Notes: generated by a model from the letters alone, not told the origin. Numbered from the stretch's first letter, positions 51,236 through 61,660 are shown. The stretch: DNA of 64,000 nt from Aradus depressus (GCA_963662175.1 OY759218.1:49607427-49671426), one strand, 5' to 3'. Program-made: numbers and translations.

Positions 51236-51682
51236 GGAATATAAGTGATTTTGGAGATTACTTGAGGGTTGATTTGAGTGTGTATGGTGTGAGAATGGCG
51301 GTATCCTCTACGTATGTTTCTAAGAGAGTTCCTGGATTTGAGGGACATCGGGTGTATAAAGGGAGTAAAGATGCGGACACAGAGCACTTGCCTGAGGCAC
51401 GCCAGCTTTCACCGGAATGAAAAATGATAGTGCATTCTCCTGAAAATAAAAAAAATAAATACGAAAAAACAAATAAACCGATAATTCAATCTTGGGGCGG
51501 GCCGGATACCTCGGCTATTACCGGACAGAAATGATTGTTGAATTCATTTTTTAGAATTTATGATAAAAAATGGAGGTCATAACGAAAGTCGAACATATAT
51601 TTTTTTTTAAATATTGACGACCAATGTCATATTTTAGCTTCAGAATTGACATATTTATATAGTTGAAGCCAAGGGAACAGGA
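51236..51682. other. Unassigned; 73-aa open frame
   Basis: The frame 51199-51420 (VDLSVYGVRMAVSSTYVSKR in its middle) is stop-free and slightly more GC-rich than its surroundings, but its first residues come from TH sequence and no domain is evident. It may be a retroelement scrap. Confidence 0.3.
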
Positions 51683-51880
51683 AAAACAAATTTCTGTCTG
51701 TGTGTCTATGAACACGATAACTCCCGTAAAAATGAATGTATCGACACGAGATTTTATATTTGTATCCAGAAACCACTAAAGATGACACCTATTGATTTTT
51801 GTCAAATCGAGAAAAGAGGAGGATTATGGGGGAGGCTTAACTCAAAAACCCTATACCAGCCGATGTAATGAATTTTGAGA
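51683..51880 (+). repeat. TH repeat, plus, module region
   Basis: CTGTCTGTGTGTCTATGAAC, ACGATAACTCCCGTAAAAAT, TCGACACGAGATTTTATATT and AGCCGATGTAATGAATTTTG. Ends absent. Confidence 0.82.
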
Positions 51881-52649
51881 GTGGAGTGATTGCAGAGTGA
51901 GGAATGAAAAAGATTTATCGTTCTCTGACGCTAGAAAATTAGGTCGGAAAATGTAGAAACTATTCCGCGCAGGGGTTTGTTTGCTCATATAAGGAAGTCA
52001 ACTTCTTAAAAAACAAAATCTTTAAAAAAGTTTTTATCCAACATAAAAGTTGTGTTTTCTCTGAAGAAACACTTTTACTTCATGTTCCTTCTTTTGTCCC
52101 AGATTTATAATTCATGAGTGAGCTATGTACCTCCCTGTACCTACATACTAGGTATCCTATCTATCTACTTTCCCATAATATATTAAAATAATATAAACAA
52201 ACAAAAAACGTTATTAATAACTAAATAACTTTATTATATAGTCACATAAATATTTTTTTTAGTTGTGGATCGTTATGCGGTACATACTAAATAACAACAC
52301 TGACAGTTTTTGCTGAATTATATATATATATATATATATATGTGGGATGTGGCCACTTTCTAATACCAACTACTTTTCTACAGATCCTTCTCCCTCCCCC
52401 TCCCCCTTCTTCACACTGGGATTACTGAGTATATGAAAGTGATGTGTTGGTGTCAGTGTTTTAGATTGTTTCATCGTATAGTGTAATTCTTCTAGTGACT
52501 GACTTTCTTATACTGACAATCAGTAATTCCAGTAAGAAATAAATTTAAGAGTAGGGAGTGATCTGAATTTGGAAAAAGGGGTTGTATAAGAAAGTCCTGT
52601 AATAGCCACATGACATGTATATTTTTTTAATTTATTTTTTAATATCCTT
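51881..52649. other. Unassigned, with TA run
   Basis: (TA)n at 52319-52341. TTTCTTATACTGACAATCAG and the rest are AT-rich. Nothing recognised. Confidence 0.4.
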
Positions 52650-52674
52650 CTTAATACAAAACTGCCAATAATAA

Positions 52675-52980
52675 AGATATTTTATGATTGGTCTGGGCGC
52701 TGTAACTTTGGACACATTGGTCCTACTTCAAATATGAGAACATTCATGCGATTGGAAATTTTATAAGGCACATTTTTTGTAAGAAGCAATTCTTCGATAG
52801 GAATAAATGTTTTCGAGTAAATAAAGCAAAACATCTAAAAAAAAATTGGTTTCGAAATGAAATTTTAGGATGGTTTTCGACATGTTTCTCGCAAACTGGG
52901 CGATCTGAGAAAAATAGTTTTTCATAAAAAATGTGTTTTCCGTTTTCGCTCTCTTAATTCTTTATTCTCATCAAAATTTA
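52675..52980 (+). repeat. TH2 repeat, plus, 5' half
   Basis: ATTGGTCCTACTTCAAATAT, GCGATTGGAAATTTTATAAG, AGGATGGTTTTCGACATGTT and AAAATGTGTTTTCCGTTTTC. The last parts match AAGATGGTTTTCGGCATGTA at 61345. Confidence 0.65.
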
Positions 52981-52994
52981 ATATTAAAAAAAAA

Positions 52995-53404
52995 ATCGCC
53001 TATCCTTCTCTTCCCCAGCACAAATTAATCAACTCAGTTTTTGCTCTCTCTCTGAAACCAATCGACCGTTTGAGCTAATTGTTTATAATCGACTTACATA
53101 AGGGACTTTGATTCCTCGTAATATATTTTGAGTCGATACATTCATTACTTCTGCAGTTATTAAGCTTTTTGAGCTGAGCCCGCTCTTCTGATTCCCTCCT
53201 TCCCTTCTGCCGATTTGACTGAAAATCAATAGGCGTTGTCCATAGGGGGTTCTCAAAACAAATGAAATCGTGTCGTCACTTGCATTCGTCTTCACAAATG
53301 GCCGGATTTACACAAAGGCACGCATTATTTTTTACATTTTTGATATCAGGGGGTAAAAAATGAAATTCCATTGAAAACCCAACATCGAATTTCTGACCGA
53401 TTTT
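52995..53404 (-). repeat. TH repeat, minus
   Basis: CTTCTCTTCCCCAGCACAAA then TTAATCAACTCAGTTTTTGC, anchors GTCGATACATTCATTACTTC and a reduced second, AAATTCCATTGAAAACCC and ATTTCTGACCGATTTT. Confidence 0.87.
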
Positions 53405-53783
53405 AGATAAATAAACAAATATTTATTCACGCAAGAGTTGTAGACCATGCAATTCGTTGGTTAAGGTACAAACTATATATTGATATTTCTGAAATGTAAG
53501 ATGACCGATGTATCGATATAATCATAGTTCGATAATATCTACTGCCACCCGTTAACCTAGTCCTATCGTTACTGCAATTACAGAGAGGTGGTTTCAGAAA
53601 ATGGATCGGTTATCTGTGGTTGGCCTCCGATAAATTAGTGGGTGATCGTTAGGGGCCTAACCAGCCAACCCACAATATCTGTCCTATAACTAGCTGAGTG
53701 ATTACAGTGGCAGGATTCTCAGATGAAAACCTATAGAATGTCCAGCCTTGTCCCCTGTTTTCGGAATAAAATTAATACATTAT
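53405..53783. other. Unassigned
   Basis: Contains ATCGATATAATCATAGTTCG then ATAATATCTACTGCCACCCG, which recalls the ends of the MITE at 31.9 kb, but only loosely. Confidence 0.3.
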
Positions 53784-54118
53784 TTACTTCTCCGCTATAC
53801 GAAGTAGAGAGGGGGGAAGTTATGTATCGGTCAGAAATTTCATGAGTTTTCACTAGAATTTCATGGCTTCCGACCTCCCCATTCCAAAAATGAAAACAAA
53901 ATGTCCTGTCTGTATGCTTGTGTTGAACACGATAACTCCCGATAGAATGAACCTATCGACACAAAATTGAATATGTGTATCCAGAACCCTATAATGACAA
54001 TACCTATCGATTTTTAGCAATTTGGACCAAAGGGAAGGGGAGATTGAGGGAAGGCTTAACACAAAAACTTGTACCGTTGTAATGAAAGTATCGACACAAC
54101 ATTTCATTTGTAATTTTC

Positions 54119-54897
54119 CAGTGGCGGATTTAGCAGGTCAGCCATTAAGCATTGGCTGACCGGGCCCCCCTCAGCAATTGCCCCACGGGCCCCTCTCACC
54201 AAAAGGAATGACAAAAGGATTTCAAGAGATAAATTCGGTTTTTGGATTTCTCAAGTCTCAAACGTTGAAAAACATGGAAGAAGAAGAAATAGAAAAGAAG
54301 GTTCGCTGACTTTTTTACAACTGATCTCAAGAATGAATTGATTAGTTTCTCAAGTTTGTACTTTCTTCCGAAGCAAAGATTCTATTCGAGATGGTCCTTT
54401 ACAGTATTTGGAATTCATCATTCAAAAAAATCTGACCGACAGTTTTCCAGGATCTTGCAGCCTTTTTCGTATTTTTTAACAATTCCAGTTAACTCATCAA
54501 GCGCCGAACGAAGAATGAGTTCATTAAAGAAAATCAAAGGTTTTCGATGTGCTGCAATAACTGGAGAAACACTAGAAGATTACAGTATTCTCTACATAGA
54601 ACGAAATGTTGCCAACCAAATTGACTTGAATACCACAATTGAATTATTTGCTGATCGAAAAGCAAGGAGAGGATTAAAAATGCTTGAAGATTCTCATTGC
54701 TATTTCGTAGACAAACAAAATGTTAGCTTTGTTTTTTAAATCAATGAAATAAATGTATTTTACAATCAAACATATATTTTTTTCCATATCATGTATAAAG
54801 ACTGATAAATCAAATTCAAATGTTATGTCCTTTGGAATAAGTACGGGGCCCCGGAGAGCTTTTGCTGACCGGGCCTTTTTCGTTAAATCTCCCACTG
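54119..54897 (+). mobile_element. hAT element, 779 bp, intact termini and TSD
   Basis: TIRs CAGTGGCGGATTTA and (reverse complement) CAGTGGGAGATTTA. The 8-bp target TAATTTTC is duplicated perfectly at 54111-54118 and 54898-54905. A subterminal inverted block GCTGACCGGGCC also occurs at both ends. The size shows strong internal deletion, with only the transposase C-terminus left. Confidence 0.95.
54338..54739 (+). pseudogene. hAT transposase C-terminal dimerisation part
   Basis: The open frame contains FLTIPVNSSSAERRMSSLKK, then IKGFRCAAITGETLEDYSIL and YIERNVANQI. 'PxxSSSAERxxSxLKxIK...R..hxxxRLxxLxxLxIE' is the conserved hAT family C-terminus used for transposase dimerisation. The catalytic RNase-H-like part and BED finger are absent. 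The first 60 residues have no clear match. The frame remains open, so a short dimerisation peptide could be made if it is transcribed, which I cannot show. Confidence 0.85.
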
Positions 54898-55120
54898 TAA
54901 TTTTCTATCAATTTTTCGCGATATCAGCCAATAGGAAGGGGGGAACAGAGGATGGAGTCGACTCAAAAACGTTAATAATTGTCGATGTAATGAATGTATT
55001 CGACACAAAATTTATAAGAGAATTCAGAAGCCACTAACAACTATAGATTTTGAGGAAAAACATAATTGATTAATTTGTTCACCATTGATGGTGATTTTCT
55101 GAATGAGGTTAGTAGAAGGG

Positions 55121-55320
55121 AGTGTGGTGGCCGTGAGGGCTTTGGTCGCATGGTCTCACCATGGTTTACGGGTTAGAATCCTGTCCGGCAGTGAGTTTTA
55201 TTTCGTAGATAGAACTCCCTCCCGGGGCCATGGATGTCGTAAATATAACTAAAATAACTCATTGATGGCTAGTGAGGTGTCTGCCAAGGCCAATCAAAAA
55301 AAAAAAAAAAAAAAATCGTA
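55121..55320 (+). mobile_element. SINE2 (tRNA-derived)
   Basis: GTGGTGGCCGTGAGGGCTTT, CGCATGGTCTCACCATGG, mutated B box GGTTAGAATCC (55171-55181), AACTCCCTCCCGGGGCCATG, CATTGATGGCTAGTGAGGTG and an A run of 21 (55293-55313) as tail. It lacks about 13 bp of the head present at 45.65 kb. Confidence 0.82.
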
Positions 55321-55440
55321 TATACCTCTATTTTTTTTTACATGTTTAATTAGCTCACTAGCGTTCCCAAGCTTATATATAGATATCAAATTAACATTGA
55401 TATTTAAACAACTAGGTGCGACTTCTTAAGAATAAAAATA

Positions 55441-55512
55441 ACTTACCCTGACGAGGATCGAACCTTCGGCATGGGAGACAAGCAATTAGCTCGCACGGCC
55501 ACCCTGACCCTG
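55441..55512 (-). mobile_element. tRNA-like SINE2-related head
   Basis: Minus strand: CAGGGTGGCCGTGCGAGCTA (A-box side) and CGAAGGTTCGATCCTCGTCA (B box at 55455-55464). It has the same GGCCGTGCG start as SINE2. No body detected. Confidence 0.6.
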
Positions 55513-55619
55513 TAGGAATCGGCGAAAATCTGGGTACTCGAGTCAACAGGTATCTCAAGGCGCATTAATAGGTTCAGCAGTCTTTAACCACCTTTGAGCA
55601 CCCCCTAACGAAATATTTT

Positions 55620-55700
55620 TTAAATCTCAACCCTCTACATTGTCAGAAAACATGAAATTCTGATTTCTAACGGATTACATAACTTCTCCTATACTTATAA
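55620..55700 (-). repeat. TH repeat 5' end scrap
   Basis: GTCAGAAAACATGAAATTCT then AACGGATTACATAACTTCTC and CTATACTTATA. Confidence 0.75.
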
Positions 55701-56239
55701 CTGGAACCGGAACCGTCTGGATGAAATAGGGTATTGCATTGAACATGGGCCACCCTGTATTTAATTAATGAGAAAATGTTCAGGGAAGAGTATTTGATGG
55801 AAAAATGGGATCTCACCAACAGGGTATGTGTAAAATGTTTTTCTTATGTATAGAAATACTCAAAAAAATAATGAAAAAATATGTTTTTTTTCTGGGAATC
55901 ATTGGCCGAAATAATGGAGCCTTTGTGTAGAAAGTCCTTTAAGAAAAGCTCTTGAGTCGCTTATAAAGTGAATCCTTCCTAATATACAAAGGATCTCAAA
56001 ATCTTCTCAGAATCAGCTCAAAATAAAAGTAAACACTCCTTTGTTCCCTTGGTAAAGAGGAAATTTAAATAATGCACGTTTCAAAATATGTAGGGTCAAG
56101 TGCCCAGGTACCCAATCTTTTTTTTTTTTTTTTAAATTTTATAAATAGATATTTACAACTGTATAAAAAATAAAAACAACGCAATACATAAGTCGTATTG
56201 TTTTCAAAGATAATTTGGATATTTTGTCTAGTAGTCTTA
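55701..56239. other. Unassigned
   Basis: GGGCCACCCTGTATTTAATT at 55749 resembles the right end of a CAGGGTG element, with no left partner seen. The rest is AT-rich, with a T run at 56118. Confidence 0.35.
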
Positions 56240-57026
56240 AGCCGGGTTTACACTTATAGCTCCCCAGCTATATAGCTCCGCTACATAGTTGAGCTATATA
56301 GTTCTGCTATAGTTTAAAAGATTTGCAGTTTGTGTAGCTGTAGCAGACGTTCATTTTTAGTTCGCTTCGAGATGCCGAGCAATCAAGTCCTTCTTGCTGC
56401 AGCTGCTGCTGCAACAGTCGTGCTAGCTTCCAAAAGAAGACGCAGATATTGGGTAAAACCATATCTCGATGCAAGGAATAAATATAGTGGTAGTGATTTG
56501 TTGAAGGACTTAAATGAAGAAGATGCAGTGGAACATGCGTCTATGTGTTATGAGGTTCGTTGTGATGGAAGTTTTAAAAATTTCTTAAGAATGACCAGTA
56601 GTGATTTCGAGTATTTACTTGGTGTAATACGGCCAAAAATAGAAAATAAAGACATCACGTTTAGATTCGCTATCCCAGGCCGTGAAAAGCTCGCTGTGAC
56701 TTTAAGATTTCTTGCTAGTGGGGATTCTTATAAAAGTTACCTCTTCAAAATATCTACATCAACTATATTACTGTTCATACCAATTGTAAGTGGAGGGGGA
56801 GCTACATATAGCTCTGCTACAAATAAAAAGCGCTTCTAGCCCAGCTATATAGCCGGGCTACAAGTTTTCTGTGATGTTTACCGACAACCAACGGATAGCT
56901 CGTTTTCTGCTATATAGCTCTGAATATTTGCTATATAGCTGGCACGTTTGGTAAATTTTAATGAATTTGTAGCACGGCTATATAGCTCAGCTATATAGCT
57001 CTCCAGCTATAAGTGTAAACCCGGCT
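56240..57026 (+). mobile_element. PIF/Harbinger-derived element, 787 bp
   Basis: TIRs AGCCGGGTTTACACTTATAG and its reverse complement form a near-perfect pair of about 22 bp, flanked by TTA (56237-56239 and 57027-57029), the 3-bp TWA target of this superfamily. Seven copies of GCTATATAG are clustered near both ends (56267, 56293, 56844, 56909, 56930, 56977, 56990). The interior codes for a transposase fragment. Confidence 0.93.
56372..56839 (+). pseudogene. Harbinger transposase N-terminal fragment, open frame
   Basis: From Met 56372 (MPSNQVLLAAAAAATVVLAS) the frame has 155 residues. An alternative Met is at 56330. RRRYWVKPYLDARNKYSGSD, FKNFLRMTSSDFEYLLGVIR and IPGREKLAVTLRFLASGDSY follow the order of the N-terminal region of animal Harbinger (DDE_Tnp_4 type) transposases. 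After STSTILLFIPIV the frame runs into the subterminal repeats, so the DDE catalytic region is gone. The fragment has no stop or frameshift, which suggests it is young or was recently amplified. Confidence 0.88.
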
Positions 57027-57077
57027 TTAGTAACAGTTTGTATCGTCTGTTCATTTCTTGTCTTTTATTTTCCACTA

Positions 57078-57533
57078 TTGCTTCCCCAACTATATGAAAT
57101 ATTGGGGAAGTTATGTAATCGGTCAAAAATTCGATGCGGAGTTTTCAACGGAATTTCATGTTTTCCGACTTCAAGATTCCAATTATAAAAAAAATTTATC
57201 TGTGAACACGATAACTCCCAATGAGAATGTATTCATACGAAATTTTATATGTGAATCCAGAAGTCTATAACTGCGACACCTATTGTTTTGCAGCTAAATC
57301 GACCCAAGGGGAGAGGGGGTTTAGGGGAGAGGCTCAACTCAAAAACTCTAATAACTGCCGTTGTAATTAATGTATCGACACAAAATTTAGTATGACAATC
57401 TAGGAGCCCCTATGTAAGTCAACTATTGAATATTGGCGCAAATGTTCGGATGGTTTTGAAGGGGGAACGAAAAGTTAACGGATTAATTCGTTCTGGGGAA
57501 GTACATTGCCGGTGATTCACTGACGATTTTTTT
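57078..57533 (+). repeat. TH repeat, plus, complete short form
   Basis: GCTTCCCCAACTATATGAAA then TATTGGGGAAGTTATGTAAT (intact 5' hairpin with changes on both arms), two anchors, CTGGGGAAGTACATTGCCGG and GTGATTCACTGACGATTTTT. Confidence 0.92.
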
Positions 57534-57851
57534 TAAGTTACTGCCATGTAACCCAGCTATTAAAATAGGTCCAATCTCAGATGGTCCTTGTTAGAATTCA
57601 GGTAAGGTGACGGCTGATAGTAAATGTCTCATTTGGGATAATGTCTGATGAAGATCCTGTTGGACCTGGGGTTGTTGAGGCCCATCTTCCCTAATTTGTT
57701 GGATCTCTTTCTATACATAATGTAACACCACTGAAGAACTCGATGATGGCCCTTGAACGTGTCCAGAAAACAGTGGAGTCTGGTCAGGGCTCCGTTTGCT
57801 CATCTCGCTAACTCTCTTCTTTCCATACAGAGAAGCCATTGTTAGAAGAAA
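57534..57851. other. Unassigned
   Basis: GC-balanced 320 bp. No domain-bearing frame, possibly unique sequence or an old element. Confidence 0.35.
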
Positions 57852-58303
57852 AATGTCGTCAGTGAATCACTGGCTATATACTTCCCCATCACGAATTAAT
57901 AAATTATTTGTTTGCTTTCCTTCCAAAGGCCTTTAAACTCAATAATTGACCTACATAGTGGCTTCTGAATCATACTAAATTTTGTGTCGATACATTCATT
58001 ATATCGGCAGTTATTGGATTTTTGAGTTGAGCACCCCTCTGATCCCTAACTCCCCTTCGGCAGATTCCGCTGAAAATTAGTAGTTGTCGTCCTTAGATGG
58101 CTCTGGACACACATATAAAAAATCGTGCCGATACATTCATTCTATCGAGAGTTATCGTGTTCACTGACACACATACGGAGAGAAATGTTTTTTTTTTTTT
58201 TTTTTTCATTTTTGGTATCTGGAGGTTGGAAAACGTGGTTTCGTTGAAAACTCCTCATCGAATTTCTGATCGATTTCATAACTTCCTCTATACTTCGTAT
58301 AGA

Positions 58304-58304
<1 letters not shown>
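57852..58304 (-). repeat. TH repeat, minus, complete, in inverted pair
   Basis: ATGTCGTCAGTGAATCACTG, ATACTTCCCCATCACGAATT, two anchors, a 17-T run, GATCGATTTCATAACTTCCT and CTATACTTCGTATAG. It ends against a TA microsatellite. Confidence 0.92.

Positions 58305-58335
<31 letters not shown>
58305..58335. repeat. (TA)n between two inverted TH copies
   Basis: About 15 TA units at the junction of the two copies, exactly where the TATAC/GTATA stem of the 5' hairpin would be. Confidence 0.92.
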
Positions 58336-58339
<4 letters not shown>

Positions 58340-58344
58340 AGTCC

Positions 58345-58788
58345 TTCTGGGTGTGTCTGTAAACACGATAACTCCCGATATAATTAATTTATCAACACGA
58401 AATTTTATATGTGTATCCAGAACCAATTCAATGAGGAGTTTTCAACGAAATTTCATGTTTTCCGACCTCCTGATACCAAAACTGAAAAAAGGGGAAGGGG
58501 TGGTTAGGGGGAGACAACACAAAAGCTCTATTAACTGCCGTTGTAATGTATGTATCGACACCAAGTTTCATATGTAAATTTAAGCCCTATTAGAACGACA
58601 CCTATTATTTTTCAGCGGAATCAGCCGAAGGGGAGGGATAAACTCAAAAGTCTAAATAACTGCGGATGTAATGAATATATCAACACAAGATTTAATATGA
58701 GAATTGAGAGGCCCATATGTGAGTCAACTAATCGGTTAATTCATGCTCTGGACGTACATTGCCGGTGATCCACAGACGAGTTTTTTTA
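58345..58788 (+). repeat. TH repeat, plus, other half of pair
   Basis: GTGTCTGTAAACACGATAAC, three anchors, an internal second head block (TCAATGAGGAGTTTTCAACG at 58428), and the end CTGGACGTACATTGCCGGTG then ATCCACAGACGAGTTTT. Confidence 0.9.
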
Positions 58789-59108
58789 TTTTATTTTTGT
58801 GAGCGGATGGATAGTTTGTTAGACAACAGTACCATTCTAAGGATCTTAACAGATAAGTAGCTGAGGCTTCATTATTCAAGCTCAGTGTGTTAGCATTGTT
58901 CTAGAAGATGTGTAAACACCGCTAGACTTAATCTAGAGACCTGAGATTACTCTAGATCCTTTTAGCGCCCCCCCCCCCCCCCCCCTCTTCGCTATCTACA
59001 GTGCCTAGATTATCCTAACATGGCCTAGAGTACTGTTGAGCCTAGACCTAGTGGCGACAAGGTTTTGCTGAGCATTCATAATAAGGAATAATTTATTTTC
59101 AGATCATT
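58789..59108. other. Unassigned, with C homopolymer
   Basis: A run of 18 C at 58968-58985 is surrounded by several CTAGA/TCTAGA words (58920-59050: AGACTTAATCTAGAGACCTG, TCTAGATCC, GCCTAGATTA, GCCTAGAGTA). Nothing recognised. Confidence 0.5.
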
Positions 59109-59553
59109 TACATTCCCAGCTATACGAAGTATAGGGAAGTTATGTAATCAAACAAAGATTCGATGTGGATTTTTCAACGGTTTTTATGTTTTCCGACCTT
59201 CAGATTCCAAATATGAAAAAAAAAGTCTGTCTGTCTGTGTTTCTCTGAACACGATAACACCCGATAGAATGAATTTATCGACATGAAATTTTATATGTGA
59301 ATCCAGAATCCTTTAACGACGAGACCTATTGATTTTCGCCAAAATCGGCCAATGGGAAGCGGGGGATTAGGGAGAGGTTTAACTTAAAAAGTTAATAACT
59401 GCAGTTGTAATGAATGTATATACAGTTATAATCGACATAAAATTTAGTGTGAGGAATGTTAGAGCTAACGGTCGACTGGTTTTGGAGGGGGAGGCGATAC
59501 ATTATTTAATTAATGGGGAAGTGAGACGGTGATTCATCGACGACTTTTTTTTG
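59109..59553 (+). repeat. TH repeat, plus, complete short form
   Basis: CATTCCCAGCTATACGAAGT then ATAGGGAAGTTATGTAATCA, two anchors, CGACTGGTTTTGGAGGGGGA, ATGGGGAAGTGAGACGGTGA and TTCATCGACGACTTTTTTTT (the spacer to the hairpin is shortened). Confidence 0.9.
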
Positions 59554-59587
59554 ACTCGGACCCATATATATATATAATGTTAGAAGG

Positions 59588-59832
59588 CTCCGGTAGCTCA
59601 ATGGTATGTGTGCTTACTGAGCTGAAGATCGCGGGTTCGAGACCCGGCCGAGGCCCTTAGTTTATTTTATCTGGGAGGTAAAAAAAATTTAAGCTCGTCT
59701 TCCTTCGGATGGGACGATAAAAATTTAGGGTAGGCAAAATTTAGTAGAGTCGTTCATGTCCACCAGAAAATTCTGGTAGTAGGCGATATGATCTCATAGT
59801 TAAAGCCCGGGCATGAGTCATAATAACTAATT
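59588..59832 (+). mobile_element. SINE1, plus, internal deletion
   Basis: GGCTCCGGTAGCTCAATGGT, GATCGCGGGTTCGAGACCCG (B box intact), then a deletion of about 70 bp after GATGGGACG, and the end GGGCATGAGTCATAATAACT. Confidence 0.85.
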
Positions 59833-60097
59833 ATATTATATTAATAATTAATAATACTAATTAGTACGCCTATGGAGCCCATCACTGTCAGATGTGAGCT
59901 CTGTAATATTTTCAGTGATATGGATTATAAAGATGTCGGATTCTGTTCAGTGTACCTATGACGGATGACGGATGCTATTAGACTGGATTCATGATTTAAT
60001 AAGGAGTTTAGATTGGTTTGAATTTGGAATGATTACTGGAGGCACTTTAGATCCGTACGTATAAATCCATACGTCTAGATCCATCTTGAAACGAAAA
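59833..60097. other. Unassigned
   Basis: Nothing recognised. Confidence 0.3.
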
Positions 60098-60645
60098 ACA
60101 AGTTGTCGCTGAATTACCAGCTATGTACTTCCCCAGCGCAAATTAATAAACTAAGTTTTCCCTCTCTCTCTGAACCCAATTTACTGTCTTGTTCGAAATT
60201 CAATAGGTGTACTGAATACATTTTGAGTTGTCACATTGGTTAGATCGACAGTTATTACTTTGAATTAGGGCCCCTCCTCTGATCCCTCACTTCCCTTTGA
60301 TCAATTTGGCTGAAACTTCACATTTATTGTCCTTATTGATTTCTGAATTCACATGCAAAATTTCCTGTCGATATATTGATACTTCGGCAGTTATTAGGGT
60401 ATTTGTGTTAAGCCTCTACCCCATAATCCCCGTTACTTGTGACCGATTCACAAATCCATAGGTCTCGTCATTATGGGGTTCTGCATGCACATAGTGAATT
60501 TCGTTTCAGTTTATTCATTCTATTCGGTGTTATCGTGTTCACTAATACACCCGATAATTTTTTATTTTTGAAGTCAGTGGATTGGAAAACATGAAATTCT
60601 AAATCGTATACTTTTGACACAACTTTCTCTTCACCTCGTGAAGTT
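60098..60645 (-). repeat. TH repeat, minus, long form
   Basis: AAGTTGTCGCTGAATTACCA, TACTTCCCCAGCGCAAATTA, three anchors (60215, 60370, 60505) and ACTTTCTCTTCACCTCG as a worn 5' end. Confidence 0.85.
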
Positions 60646-60649
60646 GAAA

Positions 60650-60825
60650 CTCGTCAGTGAATTATCAGCAATGCACTTCCCCTGCACGAATTGATTAACT
60701 AAGTTGAAGTCTCTAAAATCAAACTATCGATTTGGCTGAAATTTAATAGATGTCTTACTTAATTTTTCAGTCCTCACAGAAAATTTCATGTCAAAAATTC
60801 ATTAGATTGACAGTTATTAACTGAG
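60650..60825 (-). repeat. TH repeat, minus, 3' part
   Basis: AACTCGTCAGTGAATTATCA, AATGCACTTCCCCTGCACGA, ATTTGGCTGAAATTTAATAG and a first anchor. It begins three bases after the previous copy, in tandem orientation. Confidence 0.83.
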
Positions 60826-61105
60826 GATTAGAGACGGGGCACAACTCAAAAATCCCAATAACTGCCGATGTAATGAATATATCGACATGAAATTGTTTTT
60901 GTGTATCCAGAACCCCATAAGGACGATACATATCAATTTCTAGCGGAATCGGTCGCAGGAACGAAGAGGGGTCAGAGGGGGAGGGCTCAAATGGACACAA
61001 TTTAGTATAAGGATTCAGAATCCCATATATTAGTCAACTATCGATGTTTAGCTCAAACAATCGATTGGTTTTGGAGGGAGAGCGAAAACATAATTGATTT
61101 TCTAA
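60826..61105 (+). repeat. TH repeat, plus, middle and 3' part
   Basis: ACAACTCAAAAATCCCAATA, GATGTAATGAATATATCGAC, GGACGATACATATCAATTTC, CGATTGGTTTTGGAGGGAGA. It faces the previous copy. Confidence 0.83.
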
Positions 61106-61205
61106 TTAATTGTTTTCCTTTTTGGAGTCAGGGGGTCCGGAAATATAAACTTTTCGTAGAAAACTCAACGTTATTAAAATTACATAACTTCCCCCTACAC
61201 TTCGA
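61106..61205 (-). repeat. TH repeat 5' end, minus scrap
   Basis: CCTTTTTGGAGTCAGGGGGT, CTTTTCGTAGAAAACTCAAC, AATTACATAACTTCCCCCTA then CACTTCG. Confidence 0.78.
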
Positions 61206-61249
61206 AGGAAAACTCAAAAACCCTCGAAGGAAAACTCATAATCCTGGTG

Positions 61250-61640
61250 CAGTATGAAATTCTTTGTGTCAGATTTAGCAAGAAATAATACCACACATAA
61301 ATCAAGAAAACGTCTAGAAATATATGTTTCAAAACTGCATTGCAAGATGGTTTTCGGCATGTATATAAAAAAACCAGACGACCTACAAAAAATAGTATTC
61401 TACATAAAATATGTATTTCGGTTTTCTCTACAACTATTACCCGAAAAGATTTTTGATTAGGTCATAAGCGGTAACTTTTAAAATGCCCTTAGGAGGCACC
61501 GGTGTAATGTGGTCTCAATTTTAGACCGATTCCGGCCAAAATCTAATCAGATCATAGTTAGCACATGTGACCCCTTCCTTCCAAATTCATAGCTACAATC
61601 GTTTTTTCGGTTGTGCCTCACAACTTCCCAATCACATACC
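61250..61640 (+). repeat. TH2 repeat, plus
   Basis: AAGATGGTTTTCGGCATGTA, GATTTTTGATTAGGTCATAA, GACCGATTCCGGCCAAAATC, TAGTTAGCACATGTGACCCC and AACTTCCCAATCACATACCC. It ends before a SINE1. Confidence 0.65.
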
Positions 61641-61660
61641 CACAAACACATAGGCGGACA

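Larger units (their letters stand above)
53784..55090 (+). repeat. TH repeat, plus, split by a hAT element
   Basis: The 5' part 53784-54118 (ACTTCTCCGCTATACGAAGT, two anchors) resumes at 54906-55090 (ATCAATTTTTCGCGATATCA, anchor GATGTAATGAATGTATTCGA, eroded 3' end). Removing 54119-54905 restores a continuous module, so the hAT arrived later. Confidence 0.88.
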
